A DNA stretch of 64,000 nucleotides from Spongiibacteraceae bacterium UBA5047 (GTDB lineage Bacteria > Pseudomonadota > Gammaproteobacteria > Pseudomonadales > Spongiibacteraceae), in assembly GCA_002415025.1 (NCBI GenBank), contig DIBR01000002.1, positions 234,205-298,204 on the forward strand. Reading direction: 5' to 3'. Below the pieces are notes generated by a model. The model was not told the origin of the DNA. It ran no database searches and saw nothing but the letters and a program-made list of their open reading frames with translations. This document shows, piece after piece, positions 51,417 to 59,841 of this stretch. Numbering within the stretch: the first letter of the stretch is position 1; each line of letters starts with the position of its first letter. Made by a program: the position numbers and the translations under genes.

Positions 51417-52055
51417 ATGAATCTGGTCTTGTTTGGCTCCACCGGAGCTTTGGGTCGTGAATGTCTTCGCCAGGCGCTGGAAGCAAACCACAACGTAACC
51501 GTGCTGGTACGAAAAGCTTCAAAACTCCCCGAGAATCTGCCCGCACAGGTTAGTGTCAAAGTTGGCGATGCAACAGATGCTGCGACTGTTGCAGCGTGCA
51601 TCGATAGTGATACCGACGCTGTACTGTTCACAGTCGGTGTAGTGAAACATTCTCCGGATTACCTCTGTACTACTGTCACCAAAAATATTCTCACAGCCAT
51701 GCGAAAACGTGGCGTACGGCGGTTGGTCTGGTGTGGCGGTGGCAGTACCTTGGTGAAAGAAGACACGACAGGCTTTGGCGAAAAATTTGTCAGCGGCTTC
51801 TCGTCCTACTTTATGAAGAAGAAACACCTCGACAAGGAGGCGCAGTATGCACTTCTGGATAAGAATCGCGACATCGACTGGTGTGGCGTGCGTCCCTTGC
51901 AAATGAAAAAGGGCGATCACAAAAAACAGTATCGTTTGGGCTTTGATCGCTTTAGCGGCATGTCCAGCATCAGTTTTGCCGATTGCGCCGATGCCATGCT
52001 GTCGATGCTGGAAAACGATACCTGGGTTGGCAAGGCGCCGATTGTGCAGTACTGA
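51417..52055 (+). CDS. NAD(P)H-binding SDR-like protein
   Basis: Atypical SDR of 212 residues in the NAD(P)-binding NmrA/SDR-a5-like group. The nucleotide motif FGSTGALGRE (residues 6-15) begins the protein, and VLVRKASKLP follows at the second strand. RLVWCGGGSTLV and WCGVRPLQMKKGDHKKQYRL lie in the second half. No YxxxK catalytic pair is seen. Members bind flavin or NAD(P)H as reductases or redox sensors. It is the last gene before the accessory cluster. Confidence 0.78.
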   Translation: MNLVLFGSTGALGRECLRQALEANHNVTVLVRKASKLPENLPAQVSVKVGDATDAATVAACIDSDTDAVLFTVGVVKHSPDYLCTTVTKNILTAMRKRGVRRLVWCGGGSTLVKEDTTGFGEKFVSGFSSYFMKKKHLDKEAQYALLDKNRDIDWCGVRPLQMKKGDHKKQYRLGFDRFSGMSSISFADCADAMLSMLENDTWVGKAPIVQY

Positions 52056-52101
52056 TCGTGGCAGCTCTGCCAAATGAGGTGGTGAGTTTTCGCTCGATTG
52101 T

Positions 52102-53739
52102 TCACTCTGACATTATTGTTTTTGACTCGAATGCGCCGGCATAAAAATCCAACCGCCGTTTTAGCAAGTCTTGTACTAGATGAGGTGATTTGGCCAGCTC
52201 CAGCGTCATCTCTGTATCGTTGGTGAAGCGTGGCCAGTGTGGTCGGCCATCGCCGTTTGGGTTGCCTGTCTTTGCAAAAGCTACCCAGTACGCACTGACC
52301 ATATCGCTGTATTTTTTGTCGCGATCAGTAAAGAAGAAGAATGGAATTGGCATGTTTTCTGCCTCAGAAGGCAGCGTGCGAAACACATATCCCAGTTCGC
52401 TCGCGTGGGGAGCGCCATCCAGAAACAGAGACAGCAATGTTGCAACGTAGTCAAAGTGGTAGTTGTATACCGCTGGAGACTGGCGTGCTGCAGCCCGTAA
52501 ATAACGGCGAGTAGGTTCATAGACAAGGCTGTCTTCCCAAATATGCCGAGCCAGTTCGTCTGGGGACAGATCTCCGTACAGTTCTGTCAGATCGGCGGGG
52601 TCATACGCGTTGACGAATTCATCTTTTATTTCTTGCGGCATTATCGACAGCATGATCCCTTCAAGGCTGGTGAGGCCCATTATCATGGGTACTGGATTCT
52701 CGATTTTCTCAGGCCAGATTTTTAATGGATCTGCAGGCAATATTTTGCCGTCGGCGATTGGGCCGTAAGACATTTTTCCGAAGGGAGAGAGTTGTATCTT
52801 GAGTAGTTCTTCGGCAGGCAAATTACGTAACTGCTCGGCAATGTCTTCGCCCTTGAGGCCAAGCTGCTCTGCAATATAGAGCCCTTGTGCTTGCAGGGAG
52901 GGATTGTCGGGTTTGGAAATCGTCAAATCTCGGGAGGGCATGGTGTTGAAGGTGCCACTTTGAACAATTGCTTTATGGAATAAGCCCTTGGCCAGTGGGG
53001 CTGATAGCAGAGTCATTACGGACCATCCGCCTGCGGATTCGCCAAACAATGTAATGTTGTTTCTATCTCCCCCAAAGGCGCCGATATTGTCGTTAACCCA
53101 ATGTAGGGCGGCTAGTTGATCCATCGTAACGTAGTTGCCGCGAAACTCGTCGCCATCGTTAAGACCCGGATAATCAAAACTACCCATCGGGCCGAGACGA
53201 TAGTTAAACGTTACTAGAATGACTCCCTGAGGAACCAATCCTGCCCCGTGATATCGAGGCATTGACGCAGACTCCCAGGAAAAGCCACCGCCATGTATCC
53301 ACACCATCACGGGTAATGGCTCGTCTCCGGCTTCAATGGGGGTGTACACGTTCATATACAGACAGTCTTCACTCATGTCGGTAAATTGGTGTTCTTTGTG
53401 CCATGGCGCTTTTGTTTGCATGCACGGCGCACCGTAGCTGTTCATGTTGCGAGTGCCGCTCCATTTTTGGGCGGCTTGCGGCGGTTTCCAGCGCAGCGCC
53501 TCAATGGGAGGAGCTGCATACGGGATGCCTTTGTAGACCATAATTCCCTGTTCCTGGACACCGGTCATTTCGCCGACGGTAGTTTGAATGACCTCGTTGC
53601 CCGCAACCGTTAGAACTTGCTTGTCGCTACAGGCGGACAGCATGGCAGCCAATATGACTACCTGAACAACACCACGCCTTCCCTTTGGTGGTAATAAGCG
53701 TTGGCAACATTGAATGACGGATTGATTAAGGTTGTGCAT
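52102..53739 (-). CDS. Exported type-B carboxylesterase lipoprotein
   Basis: Ester hydrolase of 545 residues in the carboxylesterase type-B family. An N-terminal hydrophobic segment ends in the lipobox LSAC (Cys37), so it is probably anchored in the envelope. The oxyanion loop HGGG is at 149-152 and the nucleophile Ser235 lies in GESAGG. A catalytic His is likely in DGAPHASELGYVF. The family cysteine pair motif EDCLYMNVYTP is present. It is divergent from a TonB-dependent receptor with a shared 340-base intergenic region, suggesting joint control. Substrate unknown. Confidence 0.92.
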   Translation of the reverse strand: MHNLNQSVIQCCQRLLPPKGRRGVVQVVILAAMLSACSDKQVLTVAGNEVIQTTVGEMTGVQEQGIMVYKGIPYAAPPIEALRWKPPQAAQKWSGTRNMNSYGAPCMQTKAPWHKEHQFTDMSEDCLYMNVYTPIEAGDEPLPVMVWIHGGGFSWESASMPRYHGAGLVPQGVILVTFNYRLGPMGSFDYPGLNDGDEFRGNYVTMDQLAALHWVNDNIGAFGGDRNNITLFGESAGGWSVMTLLSAPLAKGLFHKAIVQSGTFNTMPSRDLTISKPDNPSLQAQGLYIAEQLGLKGEDIAEQLRNLPAEELLKIQLSPFGKMSYGPIADGKILPADPLKIWPEKIENPVPMIMGLTSLEGIMLSIMPQEIKDEFVNAYDPADLTELYGDLSPDELARHIWEDSLVYEPTRRYLRAAARQSPAVYNYHFDYVATLLSLFLDGAPHASELGYVFRTLPSEAENMPIPFFFFTDRDKKYSDMVSAYWVAFAKTGNPNGDGRPHWPRFTNDTEMTLELAKSPHLVQDLLKRRLDFYAGAFESKTIMSE

Positions 53740-54078
53740 GCTTGCTCCCGAACTGAGGTGGAATCCCCTTGCTTGTGAGGCAGCCTATCAGCATAAATTC
53801 TCAAACAATATGGATAAAGCTACGGCATACCCACAAGAACAGCGATGGCCGTTTCTCTGTATGCAGTTAGTGAATGAACCGGGAATCAGCGGAACTAGCC
53901 GCGAGGCTTAAGGGTGAGATACCAGGAACGGGCATAATTCAACGCCTTTACACAGGCTGCGGCAATGCAGCATTCCAATAATGGAATGCTGCATTGCTCC
54001 GCTGCTAATTACAATGCTGTCATTTGAAGGCTATAAACAAACTCCATAACAGACAACTACAACAATCGGGGTGCAGCA
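53740..54078. other. Intergenic region between divergent esterase and TonB receptor
   Basis: Gene-free stretch of 339 bases shared by two divergent genes. Its one notable feature is the perfect palindrome at 53962-53997. I see no convincing sigma-70 promoter, RNA gene or short ORF with a good ribosome site. Confidence 0.6.
53962..53997. promoter_or_regulatory. Perfect palindrome, probable operator
   Basis: A 16-bp perfect inverted repeat (arms GCAATGCAGCATTCCA) surrounds a four-base ATAA spacer. It lies about 80 bases before the TonB receptor start and about 220 bases before the esterase start. There is no T-run after it, so it is not an intrinsic terminator. Confidence 0.6.
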
Positions 54079-56382
54079 ATGAGCAAAGCAAGTGTCGTGG
54101 GCATTCAGAAATTACTCCCCCAATTCTGGATGCTCATGGCGCTTGCTTCCAGTTTTGGAATCTCCGTGGGGCCAGTACATGCTCAAGCGAAAGATATTCT
54201 GGCGCTCGAAGAGGTTGTTGTGTCGGCTCGTCGTGTGGAAGAGGGCTTGCAGTCGACGCCAGTCGCGGTAACTGCGGTTACGTCCGACGAGATTAAGGTT
54301 CGCAATATGGCCGATATACGAGACCTGGCTGGTTCTACTCCAAATATGATTCTTCAATCCAGCGCGGCAAACGGTGGCTCGCAAGTGGCTGCTATTTTTC
54401 TCCGCGGGCTAGGGCAGTTCGACGTGACTCTGGCGTCAGATCCGGCCGTCGGCCTGTACCTTGATGGAGTGTATATCGCGCGTAACACCGGAAATATTCT
54501 GAGTCTACTTGAGTTGGAGAGGGTGGAAGTTTTGCGCGGCCCGCAAGGAACATTGTTTGGCAAGAATACGATTGGCGGGGCGATCAATCTGATTAGCAGG
54601 AAGGCAGGCCCGGAGTTTGAACTGAAAGCCGAGCTTACCAGGGGCAACTTCAACATGAGCGGTCAGAAAGTTTCTGTGAATGTACCTGTTACTGACAATT
54701 TTTTTGTTCAGGCTGTGGTCGCTCAAAGTGAGACCGACGGCTATGTTGACCTGGTGCACTACCCCGGAAAAAATCTGGGTGATTCCGAAAAGTTTGCGGC
54801 GCGCCTACAAGCACATTGGCTGCCAACCGATACGGTAACTATCGACGGGTCTTTGGACTATTCGCTTATCGAAGACGTGGGTTCGCCGACGCTATTGCTG
54901 GAAGTCTATCCCGATGATGTGTCCCCAACCCTGTATAATCTGACATTGAGCGGGAACCCGTTGTGCATAACATCCATCGGCCAGGAAACAATGCCGGAAT
55001 GCTATGGTCAGGTTCATTTGTCTGATGACCCTTATGAATCCAAAGCGGGCTGGACTGACCGGAACGATAATAAAGTTGATCCCTATGGCGATTATGAAGT
55101 GTCAGGTGCCAATATCACTGCGGGTTGGGAGTCGCCTTTTGGCACATTTAAGTCGATTTCTGCCTACCGGGGGCTAAGAACTGCATTCAACTTTGAGGGC
55201 GATCGCAGCCCTGCGATGGCAGATGGCGGCGATGCGAAACAGCAGGATGCTGATCAGTTTAGCCAGGAATTGCAACTGTTTGGCAGTTCATTCAGCGACC
55301 GATTGAGTTGGCTTGGGGGGTTATATTACTTTAAAGAAGATTCGCTCAGCCGGGTTGAGGTCTATTCACCCCTTGCGCTCGTTGTAAATGGTTCGTACCC
55401 GCTATTAACAGACAATTACCAGCCGCAGGAGACGATTACCAAGTCAGCTTTCGGGCAGGCAACCTGGGATTTTACCGACTGGCTTCACCTGACAGTTGGT
55501 TTGCGCTGGAACCGCGAAGACAAAGAGTCATTATTGATTTTGTTGCCATCGACACCGGACGGACTGCCGGGTGAGAACCACGTTGAAGAGTGGACGCCGC
55601 TGGTCTCTGTGAACGTTAACTTCAATGAAGACGTGATGGCGTACCTGTCCTATTCGGAAGGCTTTCGAAGTGGCGGATTTCCTCCCCGGGTTATTGGACA
55701 AGTGGATGAAATACCTTCATTCGGCCCGGAATTTGCGAAAACCTACGAAGTGGGGCTGAAGTCTGAGTATCTGGATCGTCGTGTGAGAACCAATATTGCG
55801 GTGTTCAGGAATGAGTATACAGATATTCAGTCGCTCGCCATTAATGATGAAGTAACACCGCCTTTGCCGACTACTATCAATGCTGGCGATGCGCTTATCG
55901 AGGGCACTGAGCTGGAATTCGAAGCGATTTTATCCGAGTCCTTCAGGCTGGATGCATCGGCTTCCTACATGACGACGGAGCTAACAAGGCTCAATCCCAA
56001 AGCCAACGCGGGTGGCCTGCCAGTATCCAGGAATACGCCTCTTCCTTATGCGCCCAAGTGGAAAGCTTCGCTCGGATTGCTGTGGAATAAACAGCTTTCG
56101 GGAATAGGCTATCTGGTTGCTCGCGCCGATGTTTCCTATCGGAGCAGCATGAGCTTTTTCCTGGCGGATTTTCCGAGTTCTGACTTGCCCGAACTAACCA
56201 CTTATAGCGCAGGCCTCACCTACATCTCTCTCGACGATCACTGGGAGTTTTCGATCGGAGGAAAGAATTTGAGCGATGAATACTACTTTGATGCCAAAGG
56301 GCCTAAGAATTCGGGCGCTAATCAGCAGGGGACACTGGCTGCGCCCAGAACCTATTTTGCGACCGTTCGATGGCAATATTGA
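54079..56382 (+). CDS. TonB-dependent receptor (2)
   Basis: Outer membrane receptor of 767 residues. The signal peptide ends near VHAQA (about residue 37). The TonB-box region LEEVVVSARRVEEGLQSTPVAV is followed by a plug with IFLRGLGQFD, VGLYLDGVYIARNTGNIL and VEVLRGPQGTLFGKNTIGGAIN. The barrel includes YLSYSEGFRSGGFPPR and ends in an aromatic strand (VRWQY). This wording belongs to the large sphingomonad/marine group of receptors for organic substrates. With a divergent lipoprotein esterase, it probably imports an ester-containing compound or its product. Confidence 0.94.
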   Translation: MSKASVVGIQKLLPQFWMLMALASSFGISVGPVHAQAKDILALEEVVVSARRVEEGLQSTPVAVTAVTSDEIKVRNMADIRDLAGSTPNMILQSSAANGGSQVAAIFLRGLGQFDVTLASDPAVGLYLDGVYIARNTGNILSLLELERVEVLRGPQGTLFGKNTIGGAINLISRKAGPEFELKAELTRGNFNMSGQKVSVNVPVTDNFFVQAVVAQSETDGYVDLVHYPGKNLGDSEKFAARLQAHWLPTDTVTIDGSLDYSLIEDVGSPTLLLEVYPDDVSPTLYNLTLSGNPLCITSIGQETMPECYGQVHLSDDPYESKAGWTDRNDNKVDPYGDYEVSGANITAGWESPFGTFKSISAYRGLRTAFNFEGDRSPAMADGGDAKQQDADQFSQELQLFGSSFSDRLSWLGGLYYFKEDSLSRVEVYSPLALVVNGSYPLLTDNYQPQETITKSAFGQATWDFTDWLHLTVGLRWNREDKESLLILLPSTPDGLPGENHVEEWTPLVSVNVNFNEDVMAYLSYSEGFRSGGFPPRVIGQVDEIPSFGPEFAKTYEVGLKSEYLDRRVRTNIAVFRNEYTDIQSLAINDEVTPPLPTTINAGDALIEGTELEFEAILSESFRLDASASYMTTELTRLNPKANAGGLPVSRNTPLPYAPKWKASLGLLWNKQLSGIGYLVARADVSYRSSMSFFLADFPSSDLPELTTYSAGLTYISLDDHWEFSIGGKNLSDEYYFDAKGPKNSGANQQGTLAAPRTYFATVRWQY

Positions 56383-56564
56383 ACCGGCGTTTGTCGTCTA
56401 TCTGAATATAACCGGCGAGTTCACGGGGCGTGTCCCGGTTCGGGATAGATCAATGGAAATACTTTCTGCATGAGTGGATTACGTTTGTTCAGGGCATACC
56501 ATTCCAGGCAGCTACTAAGCGCGGGGAAAATCGCACGTGATTAGCGGCCAAATTCAGCCTTGGT

Positions 56565-57038
56565 ATGCTCGCGAATAATCAGATTATGCGAACTCAAAAT
56601 AGCCTTCATAGTGCGAATTCCACTGACATACCTGTTATAGATGAGTTAGTGAAAAAATATTCTTGCAAGTTAGAGGCGTTCATCGAAGAGGGTCACGAAA
56701 ACAACTCTGTAACACGGGCATGCCAGTTTATACGCAATAACTTCAATCAGCCCATTAGCGTAGCTCACGTATCGAGGGTTAGTAATCTTTCTGTATCGAG
56801 GCTGGCATACCTATTCAAGCGGGAGACCGGTATGAGCCCAATGCAACTGCGTAATGCACTCCGAATTTCGCAAGCCTGCCAGCTATTGATCAGTAGTTCG
56901 ACACGGATTTCAGTTATTGCAGAAAAAGTTGGATATGCGGACCAGTTGTATTTTTCCAGAGTGTTCAAAGGAAAGGTGGGATGCGCGCCATCGAAATATC
57001 GCAAAGCTCATCGTCAGTGCAGTGGCGCGAGATACTGA
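56565..57038 (+). CDS. Minimal AraC-family regulator
   Basis: Regulator of 157 residues that is little more than an AraC DNA-binding domain (about 50-150). The two helix-turn-helix units are ISVAHVSRVSNLSVSRLAYLFKRETGMSP and ISVIAEKVGYADQLYFSRVFKGKVGCAPSKYR. The 45 residues ahead show no cupin or other sensor. It may be a natural short form or what remains of a larger gene; no frameshifted sensor domain is evident upstream. The ATG at 56586 is an alternative start. It is well placed to act on the palindrome at 53.97 kb. Confidence 0.82.
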   Translation: MLANNQIMRTQNSLHSANSTDIPVIDELVKKYSCKLEAFIEEGHENNSVTRACQFIRNNFNQPISVAHVSRVSNLSVSRLAYLFKRETGMSPMQLRNALRISQACQLLISSSTRISVIAEKVGYADQLYFSRVFKGKVGCAPSKYRKAHRQCSGARY

Positions 57039-57045
57039 CCCTTGA

Positions 57046-58155
57046 TCAGTCGGCTCCTCCGCCACTAAACAAGTATTCCCACGCTGCGATGACCGTAGGA
57101 AGATTTTCGGGGTCAACCGTACTTTGATGTGACGCTGTGGTACCGCCAACGTCTTCGGTAATGACAAGCCGCTGAGCGCCATCTGGGTCGCCGGTGCCGT
57201 TGCCGATATCGACCTCGGCATTGTTCATTGGCCCGCCAACGCCACCGCTGCCGGGTCCACCAAGGCGCTCCCAGTTCTGTTGTACGCGTGGTCCCAGAGT
57301 GGTGTCGTTTGGATGGCGTAAGCCCCAGAAGCGTGACATGGCAGTGGCTGATATTTGCAGCATCCAGGTGGCGGGTTCGTTGCCGTTAACGCCACCGCTA
57401 TTGTCGTTTGGTGACGAGAACATAATGACGCGGCGGGCGGGAACGTCGGCCAAATTCATGGCCAGCATCGACGCCATGCCTCCGCCCTGGGAATGACCTG
57501 CGATAACGATTTTTGACCAATCGGGATAAGCAAAACCGTTGTTGCGGGTGCTGTAGGGCGAGTTGCTGTCTGTGACTAGAAATTGCTGCCAATAGCCCGG
57601 ATCGGGATTGTTATCCGACGCGGTCTGGTTGGCCAGGAAGTCGAGCAAGTTGGCGACCCGGTTGACCACCGAGTTTTCACGCGTAACGAAATTTGCAGCC
57701 TGATTGTAGGTAGGCAAGCCCGGTGCGTAGGCAACGTTCTCGCCGAATACGGTCTCGCCGCGAAATTGGCCAAAGCAATCTGCCTGGCCACCGCATACAA
57801 CGCCGACCACGGTGGTGTTGGGGTACTGGATATTGAGCACGCCAAAACCGAGGCTGGCAGCAAATCGTGCTGGCTCCAGCGAGAAATCAGGACTGCCGCC
57901 CGAGCCAACCATATAGACGACAAGAATGCCCTTGCGCTGTGCGGCCCTGGCGGGCTGCGCAACATGATGAAGCTCCTCGTCGCGCGGGGCCGGGTCTATT
58001 CCATCGCCGGTATCTGCGGGTTGTATTCGCTGTTCGACAATTTCGGCCGGGAATCCGCTGCCGGGTGTTGCGTTGCTGTCGCTGGAGTTACTGCTGTGAT
58101 TGCATCCCGCCACCAGCAATATCAATAAACTCGATGTAAGCAATTGAATTTTCAT
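57046..58155 (-). CDS. Lipoprotein alpha/beta-hydrolase
   Basis: Exported hydrolase of 369 residues. The signal ends in the lipobox LVAGC (Cys18). The nucleophile elbow GHSQGGG places Ser222. Strand VVYMVGSGGSPD and the following loop fit the oxyanion region, and a late His lies in TASHQSTVD. Four cysteines near 121-127 and elsewhere could form disulphides. I cannot place it in a named esterase family. Overall shape recalls polyester or oxidised-polymer hydrolases, but this is only a resemblance. The ATG at 58155 starts the signal peptide. It converges on the AraC gene. Confidence 0.8.
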   Translation of the reverse strand: MKIQLLTSSLLILLVAGCNHSSNSSDSNATPGSGFPAEIVEQRIQPADTGDGIDPAPRDEELHHVAQPARAAQRKGILVVYMVGSGGSPDFSLEPARFAASLGFGVLNIQYPNTTVVGVVCGGQADCFGQFRGETVFGENVAYAPGLPTYNQAANFVTRENSVVNRVANLLDFLANQTASDNNPDPGYWQQFLVTDSNSPYSTRNNGFAYPDWSKIVIAGHSQGGGMASMLAMNLADVPARRVIMFSSPNDNSGGVNGNEPATWMLQISATAMSRFWGLRHPNDTTLGPRVQQNWERLGGPGSGGVGGPMNNAEVDIGNGTGDPDGAQRLVITEDVGGTTASHQSTVDPENLPTVIAAWEYLFSGGGAD

Positions 58156-58428
58156 AGATACACCATTCTCGTGCGGGCCCTTGGGGCGGTGAGTGCTTCC
58201 TCTCTGTTTGCGCAGCATTAAGTGTAACTATACAGTATCGTTTTATCGCTATAATGAAAAGCCGGAAAAAGCCGTTGTAACGGAGAGCGTCGATCGGCAG
58301 GCGGGCCCAATAGCCGCGTGCACATTCGCCCGCCCGGGGGGGCGAAAATGCTATGCCAGAATACTAGCTGTGGTGTTTTCGCAGGGTGCCAGGTTCGACA
58401 GGGTTAATAGTCACTGTGGGGAAATCAG

Positions 58429-59757
58429 ATGAAGTGTCTTTTCAGTCGGGCTCAAGGTTTATCGCTGGCAGCAGTGATCTTACTGAGCCTACCACTCACA
58501 GAGGCGGCCTATTCGGAGCCGGAGTGCGCGGATAGCGAAGCCTATCCGAGGCTAGAAGCGATAGCGGCGCACCTGCAATTTTATGATAGCGCGGGGCCGC
58601 ACCGATCCGGTACAGTGGGGGATATCAAAACGGCTCAGTACCTAAGTCAGCAGCTTTCGGCTTTGGGTTACGACGTGCGCCGGCAAAATTTCACGGTGCC
58701 GGATCACGGTCGCTTGCAAGCAAATGTGAGCACTGGCAACGAGCAGATCGCGTTGCTGGTGCAGCCACCGGTAAGTGAGAGGCGTATATTCAAAGGCCCG
58801 TTGGTGTACTGGCACTATCGTCCGGGTATCTCAATTCCTGACCCAACTGAAAAATCTATATTACTGGTTGAACTTTCTGACGCGCGCTATTCCTCTTACC
58901 AAAGTTTTCCCATCCGCAAGTTGCGTGCGCAGCTGGTTGATAAAGGCAGCGACGTTTCGGCAGTCATATTGATTACTAACGGCGCAACTCAGGAAGCCCA
59001 GCTGCTGAATATTGATCCGGCGGAAACCTTTCTGCCCACCTTTATTGTTGCGCCCAGAGATGCGGCGCCCTTGCGCGAAGCAGCCAATCGGCAGCAGAGG
59101 GTCGCGCTGGAAAGTCTCGCATCCACGGGTGAGTTGCAAGCGAGCAACGTGATCGCGAGTCGCATCCTGCCGGGTCGCCCGCACTGGATAATCAGTACGC
59201 CCACGAGTGGATGGGGGCATTCGGTCGGCGAGCGTGGCCCGGGCTTTGCGGCCTTTCTGGAAATGGCCGCATGGGCGAAATGCGCGCTGGCAGATTACTC
59301 CTTGCAGTTCGTTGCGAACAGCGGCCACGAGCTTGAAAATATGGGCAGCAAAAAGTATCTCAATGAGCTGGCGCCCAAACCATTCGAGGTTGAGCTTTGG
59401 CTGCATTTGGGCGCAGGTTGGGGAGCGCGTGATTATTTGGATATCGGGCCGCGTTTGCTGCCGCTGAATCACGCCAATCCCTATAGTGTGTTGATGATGT
59501 CGGAGGCGATTAAACCAGCCTTGTCGCCCCGGTTCAAGGCGCTGCCGGGCTTGGCCAACGCCTATACCTTTGCCGACGGTAAGGCTGCCGGAGAGCTGCA
59601 AGAGATTCACCATCTTGGGTACAACGCAATTGGATTGTTTGGCGCCCATCAGTACCACCACGTAGCAAGTGATCGGCTGGATAAAACTCACGCTGATCTT
59701 GTCGCTCCGGTGGTGAGTGCGCTGCAGGACACTTTGCTGAGATATAAGTCGAGGTAA
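58429..59757 (+). CDS. M28-like exported protein with altered metal site
   Basis: Exported 442-residue protein with a signal peptide (about 1-27). The N-terminal HLQFYDSAGPHRSGTVGDIKTAQYLSQQLSALGYDVRRQNF is the M28 aminopeptidase opening. In M28 enzymes the next metal ligands are HxD and EE. Here the matching segments read ISTPTSGWGHSVGERGPG and FVANSGHELENMGSKKYL, so the His-Asp pair is gone and the Glu-Glu becomes His-Glu. The final HHVASDRLDKTHADLV segment is kept. It is either an inactive M28 fold or has a different reaction. PQQ dehydrogenase follows 84 bases on. Confidence 0.8.
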   Translation: MKCLFSRAQGLSLAAVILLSLPLTEAAYSEPECADSEAYPRLEAIAAHLQFYDSAGPHRSGTVGDIKTAQYLSQQLSALGYDVRRQNFTVPDHGRLQANVSTGNEQIALLVQPPVSERRIFKGPLVYWHYRPGISIPDPTEKSILLVELSDARYSSYQSFPIRKLRAQLVDKGSDVSAVILITNGATQEAQLLNIDPAETFLPTFIVAPRDAAPLREAANRQQRVALESLASTGELQASNVIASRILPGRPHWIISTPTSGWGHSVGERGPGFAAFLEMAAWAKCALADYSLQFVANSGHELENMGSKKYLNELAPKPFEVELWLHLGAGWGARDYLDIGPRLLPLNHANPYSVLMMSEAIKPALSPRFKALPGLANAYTFADGKAAGELQEIHHLGYNAIGLFGAHQYHHVASDRLDKTHADLVAPVVSALQDTLLRYKSR

Positions 59758-59841
59758 CGGTAGTCTGACTTTTTGCAACATTGCCGCTGCAGGTATTCGC
59801 GCTTACACTTCAGAGTCCCTGATAACAATAAGAATGTATAG

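Noticed and set aside
58221..58240. LexA-like sequence upstream of the lipoprotein hydrolase
   Set aside because: The spacing between the GTGT and ACAG parts is six, not eight, bases, so it does not fit the SOS box.
58250..58255. TATAAT upstream of the M28-like gene
   Set aside because: No acceptable -35 at normal spacing and about 170 bases from the start; too weak to call.
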